From contig NZ_BAWO01000059.1 in NCBI RefSeq assembly GCF_000632715.1, forward strand, positions 1 to 36,900: a stretch of 36,900 nucleotides of DNA, given 5' to 3'. The translations under genes were made by a program, and so were the position numbers. Positions within the stretch are counted from its first letter, which is position 1; the number at the start of each line of letters is the position of its first letter. Below the pieces are notes generated by a model, which worked only from the letters and a program-made list of their open reading frames with translations, was not told where the DNA came from and searched no databases. This DNA is from Parageobacillus caldoxylosilyticus NBRC 107762 (lineage in GTDB: Bacteria; Bacillota; Bacilli; Bacillales; Anoxybacillaceae). Positions 25,352 through 32,915 of this stretch are shown here, one piece after another.

Positions 25352-26769
25352 GTCATTAGCCCCTCCTTCGGAAGCGGAAAAGTGATGGTCACTTTTGTCC
25401 CGGGATGATTGTTTTCAAATTCTAAAATCCCTTCTAAATCTTCGGAGATGAGCGTCTGGCATATTTGAAGTCCAAGGCGTCCTTTTTGTTGGGCTTTTTC
25501 GAGATCAAATCCCACACCATCGTCTGTTACAGTAAGGCTTACAATTTGATTTTGTTCTTTCAAATAAATTTGGATGAATCCCTCATCACGGTTTACAAAA
25601 GCATGATTAATTGCATTTTGCACTAATTCATTAATGACAAGCGCTAAGGAACTGGCCTTTTGAGAAGGTAAATAAAGCGAACAGCCATCAACATGAACCG
25701 TAATCTTTTGTTCTGATTGTTTCATGGAGGAAATAATGGTATTTGATACTGATTCAATCACTTCTTTGCATTCAATCATATCCGTTCCTTCTAAAGAAAG
25801 AACTTCATGAACAATTGAGATGCTCGTAATTCGATTGATGATTTCACGGAAAATTTTTTCAACTTCTTGGGAGTCTATTCGCCTCATTTGCAATCGCAGC
25901 AAACTCGCAATCGTTTGTAAATTATTTTTCACACGATGGTGAATTTCCCTAATAACAGCTGATTTTATCATCAATTGCTTTTCTTTCTCTTTTAACTCCG
26001 ATAAATCTCGCAAAAGAAGTACTCCTCCTACTGTTCGGTTATTTCGTTGAATCGAGACAGCTTTTAACTGAAGAAAGCGTTTTCCTAATTGAAATTCATG
26101 AAAAAACATTCCTTTTTGTATATCAAGTTCTTCTTTCATCATTGAACCAAACGGTAAGGAATCCACTTTCTCACCAACTAAATGGCCATTTGCTTCAAAC
26201 ATTTCTTTCGCTCGGTCATTGGCGAATGTTATATGATAATCCCGGTCAAATAATAGCAATCCTTCATGCATTAAATCTGGAATCGCAGCTTCTGACATGG
26301 CTACATGATAAAGAGTTTCACTTAATTGTTCGGTTGTTTCCATTAGTAGCTCCACGTTTTTTTCTTGTTGTACTTGTTCGGTAATATCTTGTTCCATAAT
26401 TAATACACCGATTGTCTTTCCAAATTCATTTTGAATGGGCATCACATTTTGCTGCATGCTCACATTTTCTTGGGAGACCCCTCGTGATCCGATAACGGGC
26501 TTCCCAGTTTTGAAGCAAAAGAATACTCCAGGTTCGTTTTCCTTATAAGCAATTTTCCCAACAACCGGTTCGCTGTAGAGTGATTTGCCCGTCATCGGAT
26601 GAGCTTCAGCGACAACGATCGCTTCTTCTCCTTTCGGTAGTAAACAATCAATAAACACATCCGCTTGCGATAAATCAGCGAACAATTGTAAATACTTCGA
26701 TATCTCTTCTATAATTTTGATATCTTTTTTTCTTAAGAAAGAAGCCAACGCAGATACCTCCAGCATCAA
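25348..26769 (-). CDS. eutW: Ethanolamine-sensing histidine kinase
   Basis: The 473-residue protein has an N-terminal sensor region without membrane segments and a PAS-like domain (L-L-L-F-D-R-D-Y-H-I-T-F-A-N-D-R-A near 171-187). A HisKA_2 phosphoacceptor motif follows (R-E-I-H-H-R-V-K-N-N-L-Q, H277/H278), and then an HATPase domain with N-E-L-V-Q-N-A-I-N-H-A-F and T-D-D-G-V-G-F. It phosphorylates EutV. It starts at TTG 26769 or the adjacent ATG 26766; GGGGAG is 10 and 13 bases away, so either may be used. A cytosolic sensor fits the known role in detecting ethanolamine. Confidence 0.9.
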   Translation of the reverse strand: MMLEVSALASFLRKKDIKIIEEISKYLQLFADLSQADVFIDCLLPKGEEAIVVAEAHPMTGKSLYSEPVVGKIAYKENEPGVFFCFKTGKPVIGSRGVSQENVSMQQNVMPIQNEFGKTIGVLIMEQDITEQVQQEKNVELLMETTEQLSETLYHVAMSEAAIPDLMHEGLLLFDRDYHITFANDRAKEMFEANGHLVGEKVDSLPFGSMMKEELDIQKGMFFHEFQLGKRFLQLKAVSIQRNNRTVGGVLLLRDLSELKEKEKQLMIKSAVIREIHHRVKNNLQTIASLLRLQMRRIDSQEVEKIFREIINRITSISIVHEVLSLEGTDMIECKEVIESVSNTIISSMKQSEQKITVHVDGCSLYLPSQKASSLALVINELVQNAINHAFVNRDEGFIQIYLKEQNQIVSLTVTDDGVGFDLEKAQQKGRLGLQICQTLISEDLEGILEFENNHPGTKVTITFPLPKEGLMT

Positions 26770-26855
26770 GTTTCTACAACTCCCCTTCTTTTAAGTTAGT
26801 ATTTTTATTCTTTCATTTTTTGAACAAGCAGTAAAGAAAGCTTTCTAAACAACAT

Positions 26856-27302
26856 TTATGAAAGATACGATAAAATTCGTTCTTTTAATTCCATTATTCC
26901 TGCGAGAGTAACAGAAGAAGTAAAATAGATGTCTCCTATAGGTAATACAGTTCTTAAAAGTCGGGTTGCTGTCTCGATATCTGCGTTAGGATGATCGATT
27001 TTTGTTATTACTCCAATAGGTGTTAGAGGAAATCCAGATGCAAAATTCGGAGGTAAAGTAGAATCTTTTCGTGTAGCATCTTGAATAATTAATAAAACTT
27101 TTGCCTCTAGGGCTGTCGCCATTAATGTTCGATAATACATTGGATTCTGGCTGTATTCCCCTGGGGAATCGATAATCCAATTTGCATATTCAAGAGACTG
27201 TGTTTTTTTAGCAGAGGAATGTTCCTCACCAAGTAACCTTTTCGCCAATGTAGACTTTCCCGAACCAACCGGTCCAATAATAAGCACTTTTCCTCTTTTC
27301 AT
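26856..27302 (-). CDS. eutP: EutP/PduV-like GTPase
   Basis: The 148-residue protein has a P-loop G-P-V-G-S-G-K-S-T-L-A near residue 11, I-D-S-P-G-E-Y as the Walker-B/switch-II segment, and G-V-I-T-K-I-D-H as the guanine-recognition motif. EutP is a small nucleotide-binding protein of eut loci; acetate kinase activity has been reported for a relative, but I cannot tell here. It starts at ATG 27302, overlapping the eutS stop by ATGA. The gap of 86 bases to eutW is the largest in the operon and holds no good terminator. Confidence 0.85.
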   Translation of the reverse strand: MKRGKVLIIGPVGSGKSTLAKRLLGEEHSSAKKTQSLEYANWIIDSPGEYSQNPMYYRTLMATALEAKVLLIIQDATRKDSTLPPNFASGFPLTPIGVITKIDHPNADIETATRLLRTVLPIGDIYFTSSVTLAGIMELKERILSYLS

Positions 27303-27637
27303 GACCTTGTGATCTCCGCAGTTGAAAATTTTAAAGTTTTAACAAAAAACTCATTTATATTTTGTATTGCTGTCTCTACATTAGAAACACTTCCAACAAT
27401 CACCAAAGAACCTGTAAAACGGTCTAAGTAGCCAATCTCTACATCTGCCGATTTTGTAGCAATATCCGCAGCGATAATGGCAGTCTCTGTCGGAGTAACC
27501 GTTAAAATTCCAATGGCTCCGGCTTCGTTTATACCAAGGCGTGTATATAATGATTCATCAGGATTAGCAATAATATGAGCTAAGTTTAATTGCTTGCCGG
27601 GTACATATTCTTGAATAACGCGCTCTTTTTTCTCCAT
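27299..27637 (-). CDS. eutS: Microcompartment shell protein EutS
   Basis: The 112-residue BMC-domain protein has the permuted fold order of EutS/PduU. An N-terminal strand (R-V-I-Q-E-Y-V-P-G-K-Q-L-N-L-A-H-I-I-A-N-P) is followed by the BMC core (A-I-G-I-L-T-V-T-P-T-E-T-A-I-I-A-A-D-I-A-T-K-S-A-D-V). EutS hexamers help bend the shell. It is followed by eutP with ATGA overlap and preceded by eutN at 14 bases. Confidence 0.9.
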   Translation of the reverse strand: MEKKERVIQEYVPGKQLNLAHIIANPDESLYTRLGINEAGAIGILTVTPTETAIIAADIATKSADVEIGYLDRFTGSLVIVGSVSNVETAIQNINEFFVKTLKFSTAEITRS

Positions 27638-27651
27638 GCCATCTCTCCTTA

Positions 27652-27918
27652 TTATTTGCGGTATTCAAAAGAATCTACAATCCCTACAACAACTGCATCA
27701 ACAGGAGAGTCCTTACTGATTAATATTCTAGCGGAGCTTCCTCTTGAAACAATGACTGTTTCTCCATGCCCTGCCCCTATGCGGTCCGCACATATCACTT
27801 GTGTGCCTACATCTGTTCCATCGGCATGAATGGGCTGAACTAGTAAAAGTTTTAAATTGTCCATTCCTGCCTCCTTTTGCGTCGCCCAAACACTTCCGAC
27901 CACCCTTCCAAGAAACAA
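27652..27918 (-). CDS. eutN: Microcompartment vertex protein EutN
   Basis: The roughly 88-residue product is a pentamer-forming EutN/CcmL protein that caps shell vertices. Family features are F-L-G-R-V-V-G-S-V-W-A-T-Q-K, A-D-R-I-G-A-G-H-G-E-T-V-I-V-S-R-G-S-S-A-R and P-V-D-A-V-V-V-G-I-V-D. I prefer TTG 27918, which has AGGGG 8 bases upstream, over the GTG at 27927 that overlaps the preceding stop. Either way the two genes are translationally coupled. Confidence 0.9.
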   Translation of the reverse strand: MFLGRVVGSVWATQKEAGMDNLKLLLVQPIHADGTDVGTQVICADRIGAGHGETVIVSRGSSARILISKDSPVDAVVVGIVDSFEYRK

Positions 27919-27923
27919 GAGGA

Positions 27924-28721
27924 TCACCCCTGCACAAATTTGACATCAATCTTCTTTTCATTTAATATGTCTTTTGCTTTTGGTGTAATTAATACCTTCT
28001 TATCGACTATCAGTGAATCATTTTCCTTCAAATGGTACTCTACCCAGTCTGCTGTTACTACGTTTCCTTGAAAGCTTTTTCCTTTGTTCACATCTGATGA
28101 AATTGTTTCATAACCTTTCAATTTTTCTAAAATTGTCCTATATATTTCCCTTTGCTTTGTAAGGATAATTCCCATGTTCTTTAAATCTTCTTTATATTGA
28201 ATGAAGAGTTTTTGATAAGCGGGCGGCAGTGATAATTTTTTTAATGTTCTTCGATCGGAGCGCTTAATCCCTGGAACATCTTCACCGATGATAACCGGCT
28301 TTCCTAAAGTTAATGCGGAAAACACGATTTCCGCTTTAACCGAGCCTTTTAGTCCAAGAGCTATTCTTGCTGCATTATCTAAATCAATTTCCGGAATCAC
28401 TACCGCATCATATTCTTTAGGAAGTTCTAAAGGAGCAGGGGCAAATTCGTCTGCTGCGATCACCTTCGTGGATCCTGTCGACTCAATTTGATGAAGACCA
28501 AGCCAAGCAGACGTCTCTCCATCTAAGAATAAGAAATCATAGTCAATTTCTTTATTATTTAGTTGTATAAACTGATCTGTAAATAGTTCGTGAGCGGAAC
28601 TATCACAAAAAACGAACAACACCTTTTTACGTTCTTTTTTACTGGTTTTTGCTTTTTCTAAAAGGTCGCGTACAATCGTCTCCACTAATGTCTTTAATTC
28701 TAAATTTATGTCGTGACCCAT
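27924..28721 (-). CDS. Uncharacterised eut-locus protein (flavoprotein-like)
   Basis: The 265-residue protein belongs, by position and motifs, to an unnamed family found in Firmicute ethanolamine operons. Visible features are V-L-F-V-F-C-D-S-S-A-H-E near residue 34 and V-V-I-P-E-I-D-L-D-N-A-A-R-I-A-L-G. It also has P-V-I-I-G-E-D-V-P-G-I-K-R and a C-terminal piece V-L-I-T-P-K-A-K-D-I-L-N-E-K-K-I-D-V. That last segment resembles the N-terminal L-T-P-A-A-R-D-F-L-R-D-R-G-I-K-I of the PduL encoded next to it. The first half suggests a nucleotide- or flavin-binding alpha/beta fold, but I see no diagnostic residues and assign no function. AGAGGTGATGAA precedes ATG 28721. Confidence 0.72.
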   Translation of the reverse strand: MGHDINLELKTLVETIVRDLLEKAKTSKKERKKVLFVFCDSSAHELFTDQFIQLNNKEIDYDFLFLDGETSAWLGLHQIESTGSTKVIAADEFAPAPLELPKEYDAVVIPEIDLDNAARIALGLKGSVKAEIVFSALTLGKPVIIGEDVPGIKRSDRRTLKKLSLPPAYQKLFIQYKEDLKNMGIILTKQREIYRTILEKLKGYETISSDVNKGKSFQGNVVTADWVEYHLKENDSLIVDKKVLITPKAKDILNEKKIDVKFVQG

Positions 28722-28731
28722 TTCATCACCT

Positions 28732-29511
28732 CTAAGCCCTTGCTCTAAAAAGTTCCCCGTTTTTTCCGATTACTTTGACAAAATCACCCGTCCTTAAGTT
28801 CGCGGCATTTGCCTCGTCGGTATCAATATGGAAATCAAGAGTAAATCTCTCGTTTACTCGAACAACGACTTCTGGAAAAACAACCGGCCGATCAGATATA
28901 GCTTGAACCATAAGTCGATCGCCGTCTTTCACTTTGAACTCCTTTGCATCATCTGGAGACATATGAACATGGTTTTTTGCAACAATAACACCTTGTGAAA
29001 TCGTGATAGAGCCAACTTTTCCAACTAGTGTAATACCAGGTGTCCCTTCAATGGAACCGGAAAGCCGGACAGGTGGATGAATCCCAAGAGTAAACCCATC
29101 AGTACGCGAAATTTCTACTTGGGTTAACTCTCTTGCAGGACCTAAAACCCTTACTCTCGACAGGATACCTTTAGGACCAACAAGTGTCACTGTTTCCTCT
29201 GCGGCAAATTGTCCAGGCTGTGAGAGTGGGCGGTACGGTGTTAATTCATATCCTTTTCCAAATAGAACTTCCACATCATGAGGCGAAAGATGAACATGCC
29301 GATTAGAAACCCCTACCGGAATTCTCCATTCCTTTGTTTGAACGATATTTTGAATTGAGTTACTGCCCATCACTTCAATTTTTATTCCACGGTCACGCAA
29401 AAAGTCTCGGGCAGCGGGCGTCAACCGATGTTGATGTGAAATGAAATAAGGATTTGATAACGTTCCTTTTAACATTTCTGCTCTTAAATGTGTTTCCGTA
29501 ATCACCGTCAT
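28732..29511 (-). CDS. pduL: Phosphotransacylase PduL with N-terminal extension
   Basis: The 259-residue protein converts acetyl-CoA to acetyl phosphate, recycling CoA inside the compartment. Core PduL motifs are G-V-S-N-R-H-V-H-L-S, Q-P-G-Q-F-A-A-E-E-T-V, V-R-V-L-G-P-A-R and A-K-N-H-V-H-M-S, which provide the zinc-binding histidines. About 45 residues precede the core and include S-H-Q-H-R-L-T-P-A-A-R-D-F-L-R-D-R-G-I-K-I. Such an extension is present in microcompartment-associated PduLs and may guide encapsulation. It replaces a Pta-type EutD, which I do not see here. The binding site before ATG 29511 is weak, and eutM ends 11 bases upstream. Confidence 0.9.
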   Translation of the reverse strand: MTVITETHLRAEMLKGTLSNPYFISHQHRLTPAARDFLRDRGIKIEVMGSNSIQNIVQTKEWRIPVGVSNRHVHLSPHDVEVLFGKGYELTPYRPLSQPGQFAAEETVTLVGPKGILSRVRVLGPARELTQVEISRTDGFTLGIHPPVRLSGSIEGTPGITLVGKVGSITISQGVIVAKNHVHMSPDDAKEFKVKDGDRLMVQAISDRPVVFPEVVVRVNERFTLDFHIDTDEANAANLRTGDFVKVIGKNGELFRARA

Positions 29512-29522
29512 TTACTTCTAAC

Positions 29523-29810
29523 CTACTCCCCTGCTTTTGGAAGAAGAAGTTCAATATCTGCGTGAGGACGTGGGATTACATGAACAGAGATTAATTCCCC
29601 AACCTTTTCAGCTGCTGCAGCACCAGCGTCCGTTGCTGCCTTTACCGCTCCAACATCTCCTCTTACTAAAACTGTTACCAGTCCGCCGCCCACTTGCACT
29701 TTTCCGATTAACTTTACGTCTGCAGCTTTTACCATTGCATCCGCCGCTTCAATTGCTCCAACTAACCCTTTTGTTTCAATCATCCCAAGTGCCGAATATT
29801 CTCTTGCCAT
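29523..29810 (-). CDS. eutM: Microcompartment hexameric shell protein EutM
   Basis: The 95-residue single BMC domain has [20 protein letters not shown] at its start. It also has [20 protein letters not shown] and the C-terminal H-V-I-P-R-P-H. This is a major facet hexamer with a typical EutM/PduA pore loop. AAGGAGG sits 9 bases before ATG 29810, the best ribosome binding site in the operon, as expected for the most abundant shell protein. Confidence 0.93.
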   Translation of the reverse strand: MAREYSALGMIETKGLVGAIEAADAMVKAADVKLIGKVQVGGGLVTVLVRGDVGAVKAATDAGAAAAEKVGELISVHVIPRPHADIELLLPKAGE

Positions 29811-29848
29811 GTTAAATAACCTCCTTAAAATTTTATAAGATTATCAAT

Positions 29849-31354
29849 TTATTTCATTTCTGCAAGGATTCTCTTAACAATCTCCGTAATCTCTTCCCTG
29901 CTGATTGTTAAATTCCCACCTTGATCTATAGAAACGTTCTTTCCCGTTTCGGAAACATCTGTTATTTTTACTGACTGCAAAGTTTCGCTCTTTGTAGTGT
30001 TGTTCATTTCCCTTATGCCAAATGCCACTCGTTTTACATTCATCAAATGCTGCGGTCCAATATTATCAGACGTAATATTGTTTCCGTAAGAGCCACATCC
30101 AAGAGTCAGAGATGGAAAAATTCCTGTTGTTGCTCCTATTCCACCAAATGTCGTTCCAGAGTTTACCACAATTCTTGAAGCCGGTTGCTTTAACGCAAAT
30201 GCTTTGATTACTGCATGATCTTGACAATGAATCCCTAATGTATGCCCCAATCCGCCTGTCTCTAATAATCTAATACAGACATCGCATCCTTCCTCCCAGC
30301 CATCTACTGTATACAAAGCTAAGATAGGGGAGAGTTTTTCAATTGCAAAAGGGATATTTTTTCCAATTTCTTTTTCTTCTCCAACTAAAACTTTTACCTC
30401 TGTAGGAAAAGATAAACCTGCCATCTTACCGATTGCTTGAGGTGATTTCCCAACAATTTTTGGATTTAAACTTCCTTCTGTGAGTATTATAGATTCTACT
30501 CTCTCTTTTTCCGTTTCCGACAATAGATACGCACCGTATTTTTTGAGTTTATCCATAAAAGCTTGTTTTATCTCTCTTTCTACGACAACCGCCTGTTCTG
30601 AAGCACAAATGGTACCGTAATCAAACGCTTTGCTTTCAATGATATGCCGTGCCGCTTGGTCTAAATCAGCGCTTGTATGGACATACACAGGAACATTTCC
30701 TGGCCCCACTCCGTAGGCAGGCTTCCCAGAACTATAAGCCGCCTTCACCATTCCGGGCCCACCAGTTGCAAGAATTACATCTGTTAATTTATGTGACATT
30801 AGTTCTCTCGTTCCCGGCAAAGATGGATATTCCATACACTGAATAATATTTTTTGGTGCTCCAGCATCTTGTGCAGTTTTTGCCATGATCTTCGCAGCTT
30901 CTAATGAACACTTCAGCGCTGAAGGATGAGGACTGAAAACAATTGCATTTCGTGCTTTTACCGCAATAAGAGATTTAAAGATGATGGTGGACGTCGGATT
31001 GGTGGAAGGAACGACTCCAGCGATAACACCGACTGGCTCCGCTATTTCCCAAACTTGTTTATTTTCATCAATACCTATAATTCCAACGGTTTTCATATCT
31101 TTAATAGCCGCATATACTTCTTTCGCTGCAAAAAGATTTTTTGTCGTTTTATCTGTTTCATTACCAAATCCAGTTTCTTCTGTAGCCATTCGTGCTAAAA
31201 AGCTCGCATGTTTTTCCGCCTCTAAAGCCATATTTTCCACAATTCGATCAATCTGTTCCTGCGACAATTCTGCTAGTTTTTTCTGTGCTTCTCTAGCTCT
31301 TTGGAGAAGATTGCGTGCTTCCTGAACCGATAGTAAATCAAAATCTGCCATCAT
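29849..31354 (-). CDS. eutE: CoA-acylating acetaldehyde dehydrogenase
   Basis: The 501-residue enzyme oxidises acetaldehyde to acetyl-CoA with NAD. The catalytic cysteine is C250 (Y-G-T-I-C-A-S-E-Q). Nearby conserved blocks are E-P-V-G-V-I-A-G-V-V-P-S-T-N-P-T and T-G-G-P-G-M-V-K-A-A. The C-terminal tail S-I-D-Q-G-G-N-L-T then I-S-R-E-E-I-T-E-I-V-K-R-I-L is a linker and amphipathic helix that fits a microcompartment targeting peptide. The ATG is 31354 or 31351. AAGGAGG lies inside the end of the preceding shell-protein gene, encoding its Gly-Gly. Confidence 0.94.
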   Translation of the reverse strand: MMADFDLLSVQEARNLLQRAREAQKKLAELSQEQIDRIVENMALEAEKHASFLARMATEETGFGNETDKTTKNLFAAKEVYAAIKDMKTVGIIGIDENKQVWEIAEPVGVIAGVVPSTNPTSTIIFKSLIAVKARNAIVFSPHPSALKCSLEAAKIMAKTAQDAGAPKNIIQCMEYPSLPGTRELMSHKLTDVILATGGPGMVKAAYSSGKPAYGVGPGNVPVYVHTSADLDQAARHIIESKAFDYGTICASEQAVVVEREIKQAFMDKLKKYGAYLLSETEKERVESIILTEGSLNPKIVGKSPQAIGKMAGLSFPTEVKVLVGEEKEIGKNIPFAIEKLSPILALYTVDGWEEGCDVCIRLLETGGLGHTLGIHCQDHAVIKAFALKQPASRIVVNSGTTFGGIGATTGIFPSLTLGCGSYGNNITSDNIGPQHLMNVKRVAFGIREMNNTTKSETLQSVKITDVSETGKNVSIDQGGNLTISREEITEIVKRILAEMK

Positions 31355-31357
31355 CGT

Positions 31358-31744
31358 TTAACAATCACCTCCTTGATCGACATTAATACTTGATTCTTCT
31401 GATAATCGACTGTTTTCTATATTCTCGCTTTTCATTTTTTTCTTTCTTTCCCGTTTTTTTATTGGGTTTCCAATCAAATGATGGATAACATTTTTATCAG
31501 GACGAGGAATCACATAAGAAGCACGATACTCTCCAATCTCCTTCGCTTTCTGCACCCCTGCTGAAACAGCTTCCTTTACAGATGCTACATCACCGATAAA
31601 ATAGACCGTTACAATCCCTGCATCAGGTTTCTGGTATGTAACAATCCGAATATCAGCTGCTTTTACAGCTTCATCAGCCGCAGCAATTAGCGAAGTCAAC
31701 CCTATTGTTTCAATCATACCAAGTGCATAATAAGAATTTTTCAT
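31358..31744 (-). CDS. Second BMC-domain shell protein with a basic tail
   Basis: The first 90 residues are a BMC domain (Y-A-L-G-M-I-E-T-I-G-L-T-S-L-I-A-A-A-D-E-A, R-I-V-T-Y-Q-K-P, Y-F-I-G-D-V-A-S-V-K-E-A-V), with a variant of the pore strand. A 35-residue tail follows, starting K-K-R-E-R-K-K-K-M-K and ending S-S-I-N-V-D-Q-G-G-D-C. EutK of enteric bacteria also has a C-terminal extension, but that is a helix-turn-helix and this one is not, so I do not name it EutK. The tail may bind cargo or nucleic acid. It lies between eutL and eutE. Confidence 0.88.
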   Translation of the reverse strand: MKNSYYALGMIETIGLTSLIAAADEAVKAADIRIVTYQKPDAGIVTVYFIGDVASVKEAVSAGVQKAKEIGEYRASYVIPRPDKNVIHHLIGNPIKKRERKKKMKSENIENSRLSEESSINVDQGGDC

Positions 31745-31762
31745 TGTAACGATCCCTCTTTC

Positions 31763-32419
31763 CTAAAAAGATTTATGAGGGTGCCGAGCAACATTTTGCA
31801 CTGCCTCCGCAAAAGCTTGTGCAGCTGCTGTACATGCAGATTGGCTTCCAGTTAATAATCCGCCTCCAAAATTTGTTTCAGTCGGGGGCGCATACAATTC
31901 GCAAATTTTCACGTCAGATGCCTTTAATGCTGCATCTAACCCATACATCGCTTCAAGAGGGGGCGCTATTAAGTAAGCTAATGGCTCACCCGGTTGAATC
32001 CCTGCAATTTTGGATAAGTAACTGCCCGTTCTCGATATTGTGTACGCATAATACGCGTGACTTCCTTCCTCATTTAATGAATAAAAACATGGTCCATTTT
32101 CAATCATTTCAAATACTGCTTCTAATCCGCTCTTTACATCAGAAGGATTTTCTCCCCCCAAAATTCCAATAAACTCACCAGAGAGCGGACCCGATGCGTG
32201 AGCAGAACCTGCATAGAAGGATTTCGCATACACTACTTCTACCGCTGCCTTTTTGGTCGCTTCATCTAGGGCAGTATAGCCAACATCATCAATCGTTAAT
32301 GTAACTAAGGCAAGACTTCTTATATGGGTTGCTAAATTTAATTTGTTTGCTAAACCAGGATCAACATTGGAGATGATTCGACTCGCTAGCACTTTCGCCC
32401 GAATTGGCTCTCCTATCAC
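31763..32419 (-). CDS. eutL: Microcompartment trimeric shell protein EutL
   Basis: The 218-residue tandem BMC protein shows A-S-R-I-I-S-N-V-D-P-G-L-A-N-K-L, D-V-G-Y-T-A-L-D-E-A-T-K-K-A, and L-S-G-E-F-I-G-I-L-G-G-E-N-P-S-D-V-K-S-G-L. A second BMC half follows with S-Y-L-S-K-I-A-G-I and the F-G-G-G-L-L-T-G-S-Q-S-A-C end. The start is GTG 32419 with GGAGG about 10 bases upstream. The intervening ATG is out of frame, and a longer frame from 32479 lies inside the leader terminator. This is the first gene of the operon. Confidence 0.92.
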   Translation of the reverse strand: MIGEPIRAKVLASRIISNVDPGLANKLNLATHIRSLALVTLTIDDVGYTALDEATKKAAVEVVYAKSFYAGSAHASGPLSGEFIGILGGENPSDVKSGLEAVFEMIENGPCFYSLNEEGSHAYYAYTISRTGSYLSKIAGIQPGEPLAYLIAPPLEAMYGLDAALKASDVKICELYAPPTETNFGGGLLTGSQSACTAAAQAFAEAVQNVARHPHKSF

Positions 32420-32441
32420 AACATTTTCACCTCCCCAAAAC

Positions 32442-32495
32442 AAAAAGGTGCCCTGTGCAGAGAAAAAAGCTCTACACATTTAGGCACCTTTGCCT
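32442..32495 (-). promoter_or_regulatory. eut leader terminator with overlapping ANTAR hexaloop hairpin
   Basis: On the minus strand AAAGGTGCC (32483-32491) pairs with GGGCACCTTTTT (32442-32453), with an inner TGTGTAGAG/CTCTGCACA stem, followed by a T-run. This is an intrinsic terminator between the promoter and eutL. The 5' arm also forms AGGC-AAAGGT-GCCT (32482-32495), a 4-bp stem with a hexaloop whose first base is A and fourth is G. These are the invariant features of EutV/ANTAR targets. Binding there would prevent the terminator from folding. The second upstream hairpin that usually pairs with it is not clear. Confidence 0.75.
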
Positions 32496-32552
32496 GTGAT
32501 TATGAACTTGTAAAAATACTCATTTTGTTTGATCATATTTTTCTCATAATTA

Positions 32553-32581
32553 ATGTTATTTACATATCCTCATCTTGTCAA
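32553..32581 (-). promoter_or_regulatory. Probable promoter of the eut operon
   Basis: TTGACA (32576-32581) is followed after 17 bases by TAACAT (32553-32558), a good -35 and a moderate -10. The predicted mRNA leader is about 125 bases and includes the terminator/antiterminator. A spaced repeat TTGTCA-N14-TGACAA lies just upstream at 32628-32653. Confidence 0.6.
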
Positions 32582-32690
32582 TATATTTTTTGAATAATAC
32601 GAAAATAGCAAAAATATTTTACATAAATTGTCATAACGATAATTACGTGACAAATTTTGTACGATTAATTTCAAGCTGTATTTGTGGAGG

Positions 32691-32812
32691 GTGCCTGAAA
32701 AAACAAGGGAACATAATTCTATAGCAAAATCCTAACTATACTTGAGCAAATGCACTAAATATAAATTTACAATCAAACAAAAAAATGGCGAACAGTGGCA
32801 GGCACTGTTCGC
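32691..32812. repeat. Hairpin-bearing interval before the flavoprotein gene
   Basis: GCGAACAGT and ACTGTTCGC (32788-32812) form a perfect 9-bp stem around GGCAGGC. GTGCCTG at 32691 is complementary to CAGGCAC at 32799-32805. A 58-codon upstream extension of the flavoprotein frame runs through this hairpin and is not protein coding in my reading. It may be a small interspersed (MITE- or REP-like) repeat. Confidence 0.4.
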
Positions 32813-32915
32813 TAAGGTGTCCCCCTTAGAAATGAACTCTTGTTTCTTTTCGCAAATGCTTCATTATGTGCTATTCTTAATGATGGAAAAAGAAAAAACA
32901 GAAAAGGTGTTTTTT

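Noticed and set aside
32420-32479. N-terminal extension of EutL starting at 32479
   Set aside because: It would lie within the terminator arms and has no binding site. The GTG at 32419 gives the usual EutL length and good spacing.
32742-32915. 58-residue N-terminal extension of the flavoprotein
   Set aside because: It precedes a standard Rossmann start, crosses a perfect hairpin and lacks a binding site, whereas ATG 32916 has AAAGGTG.
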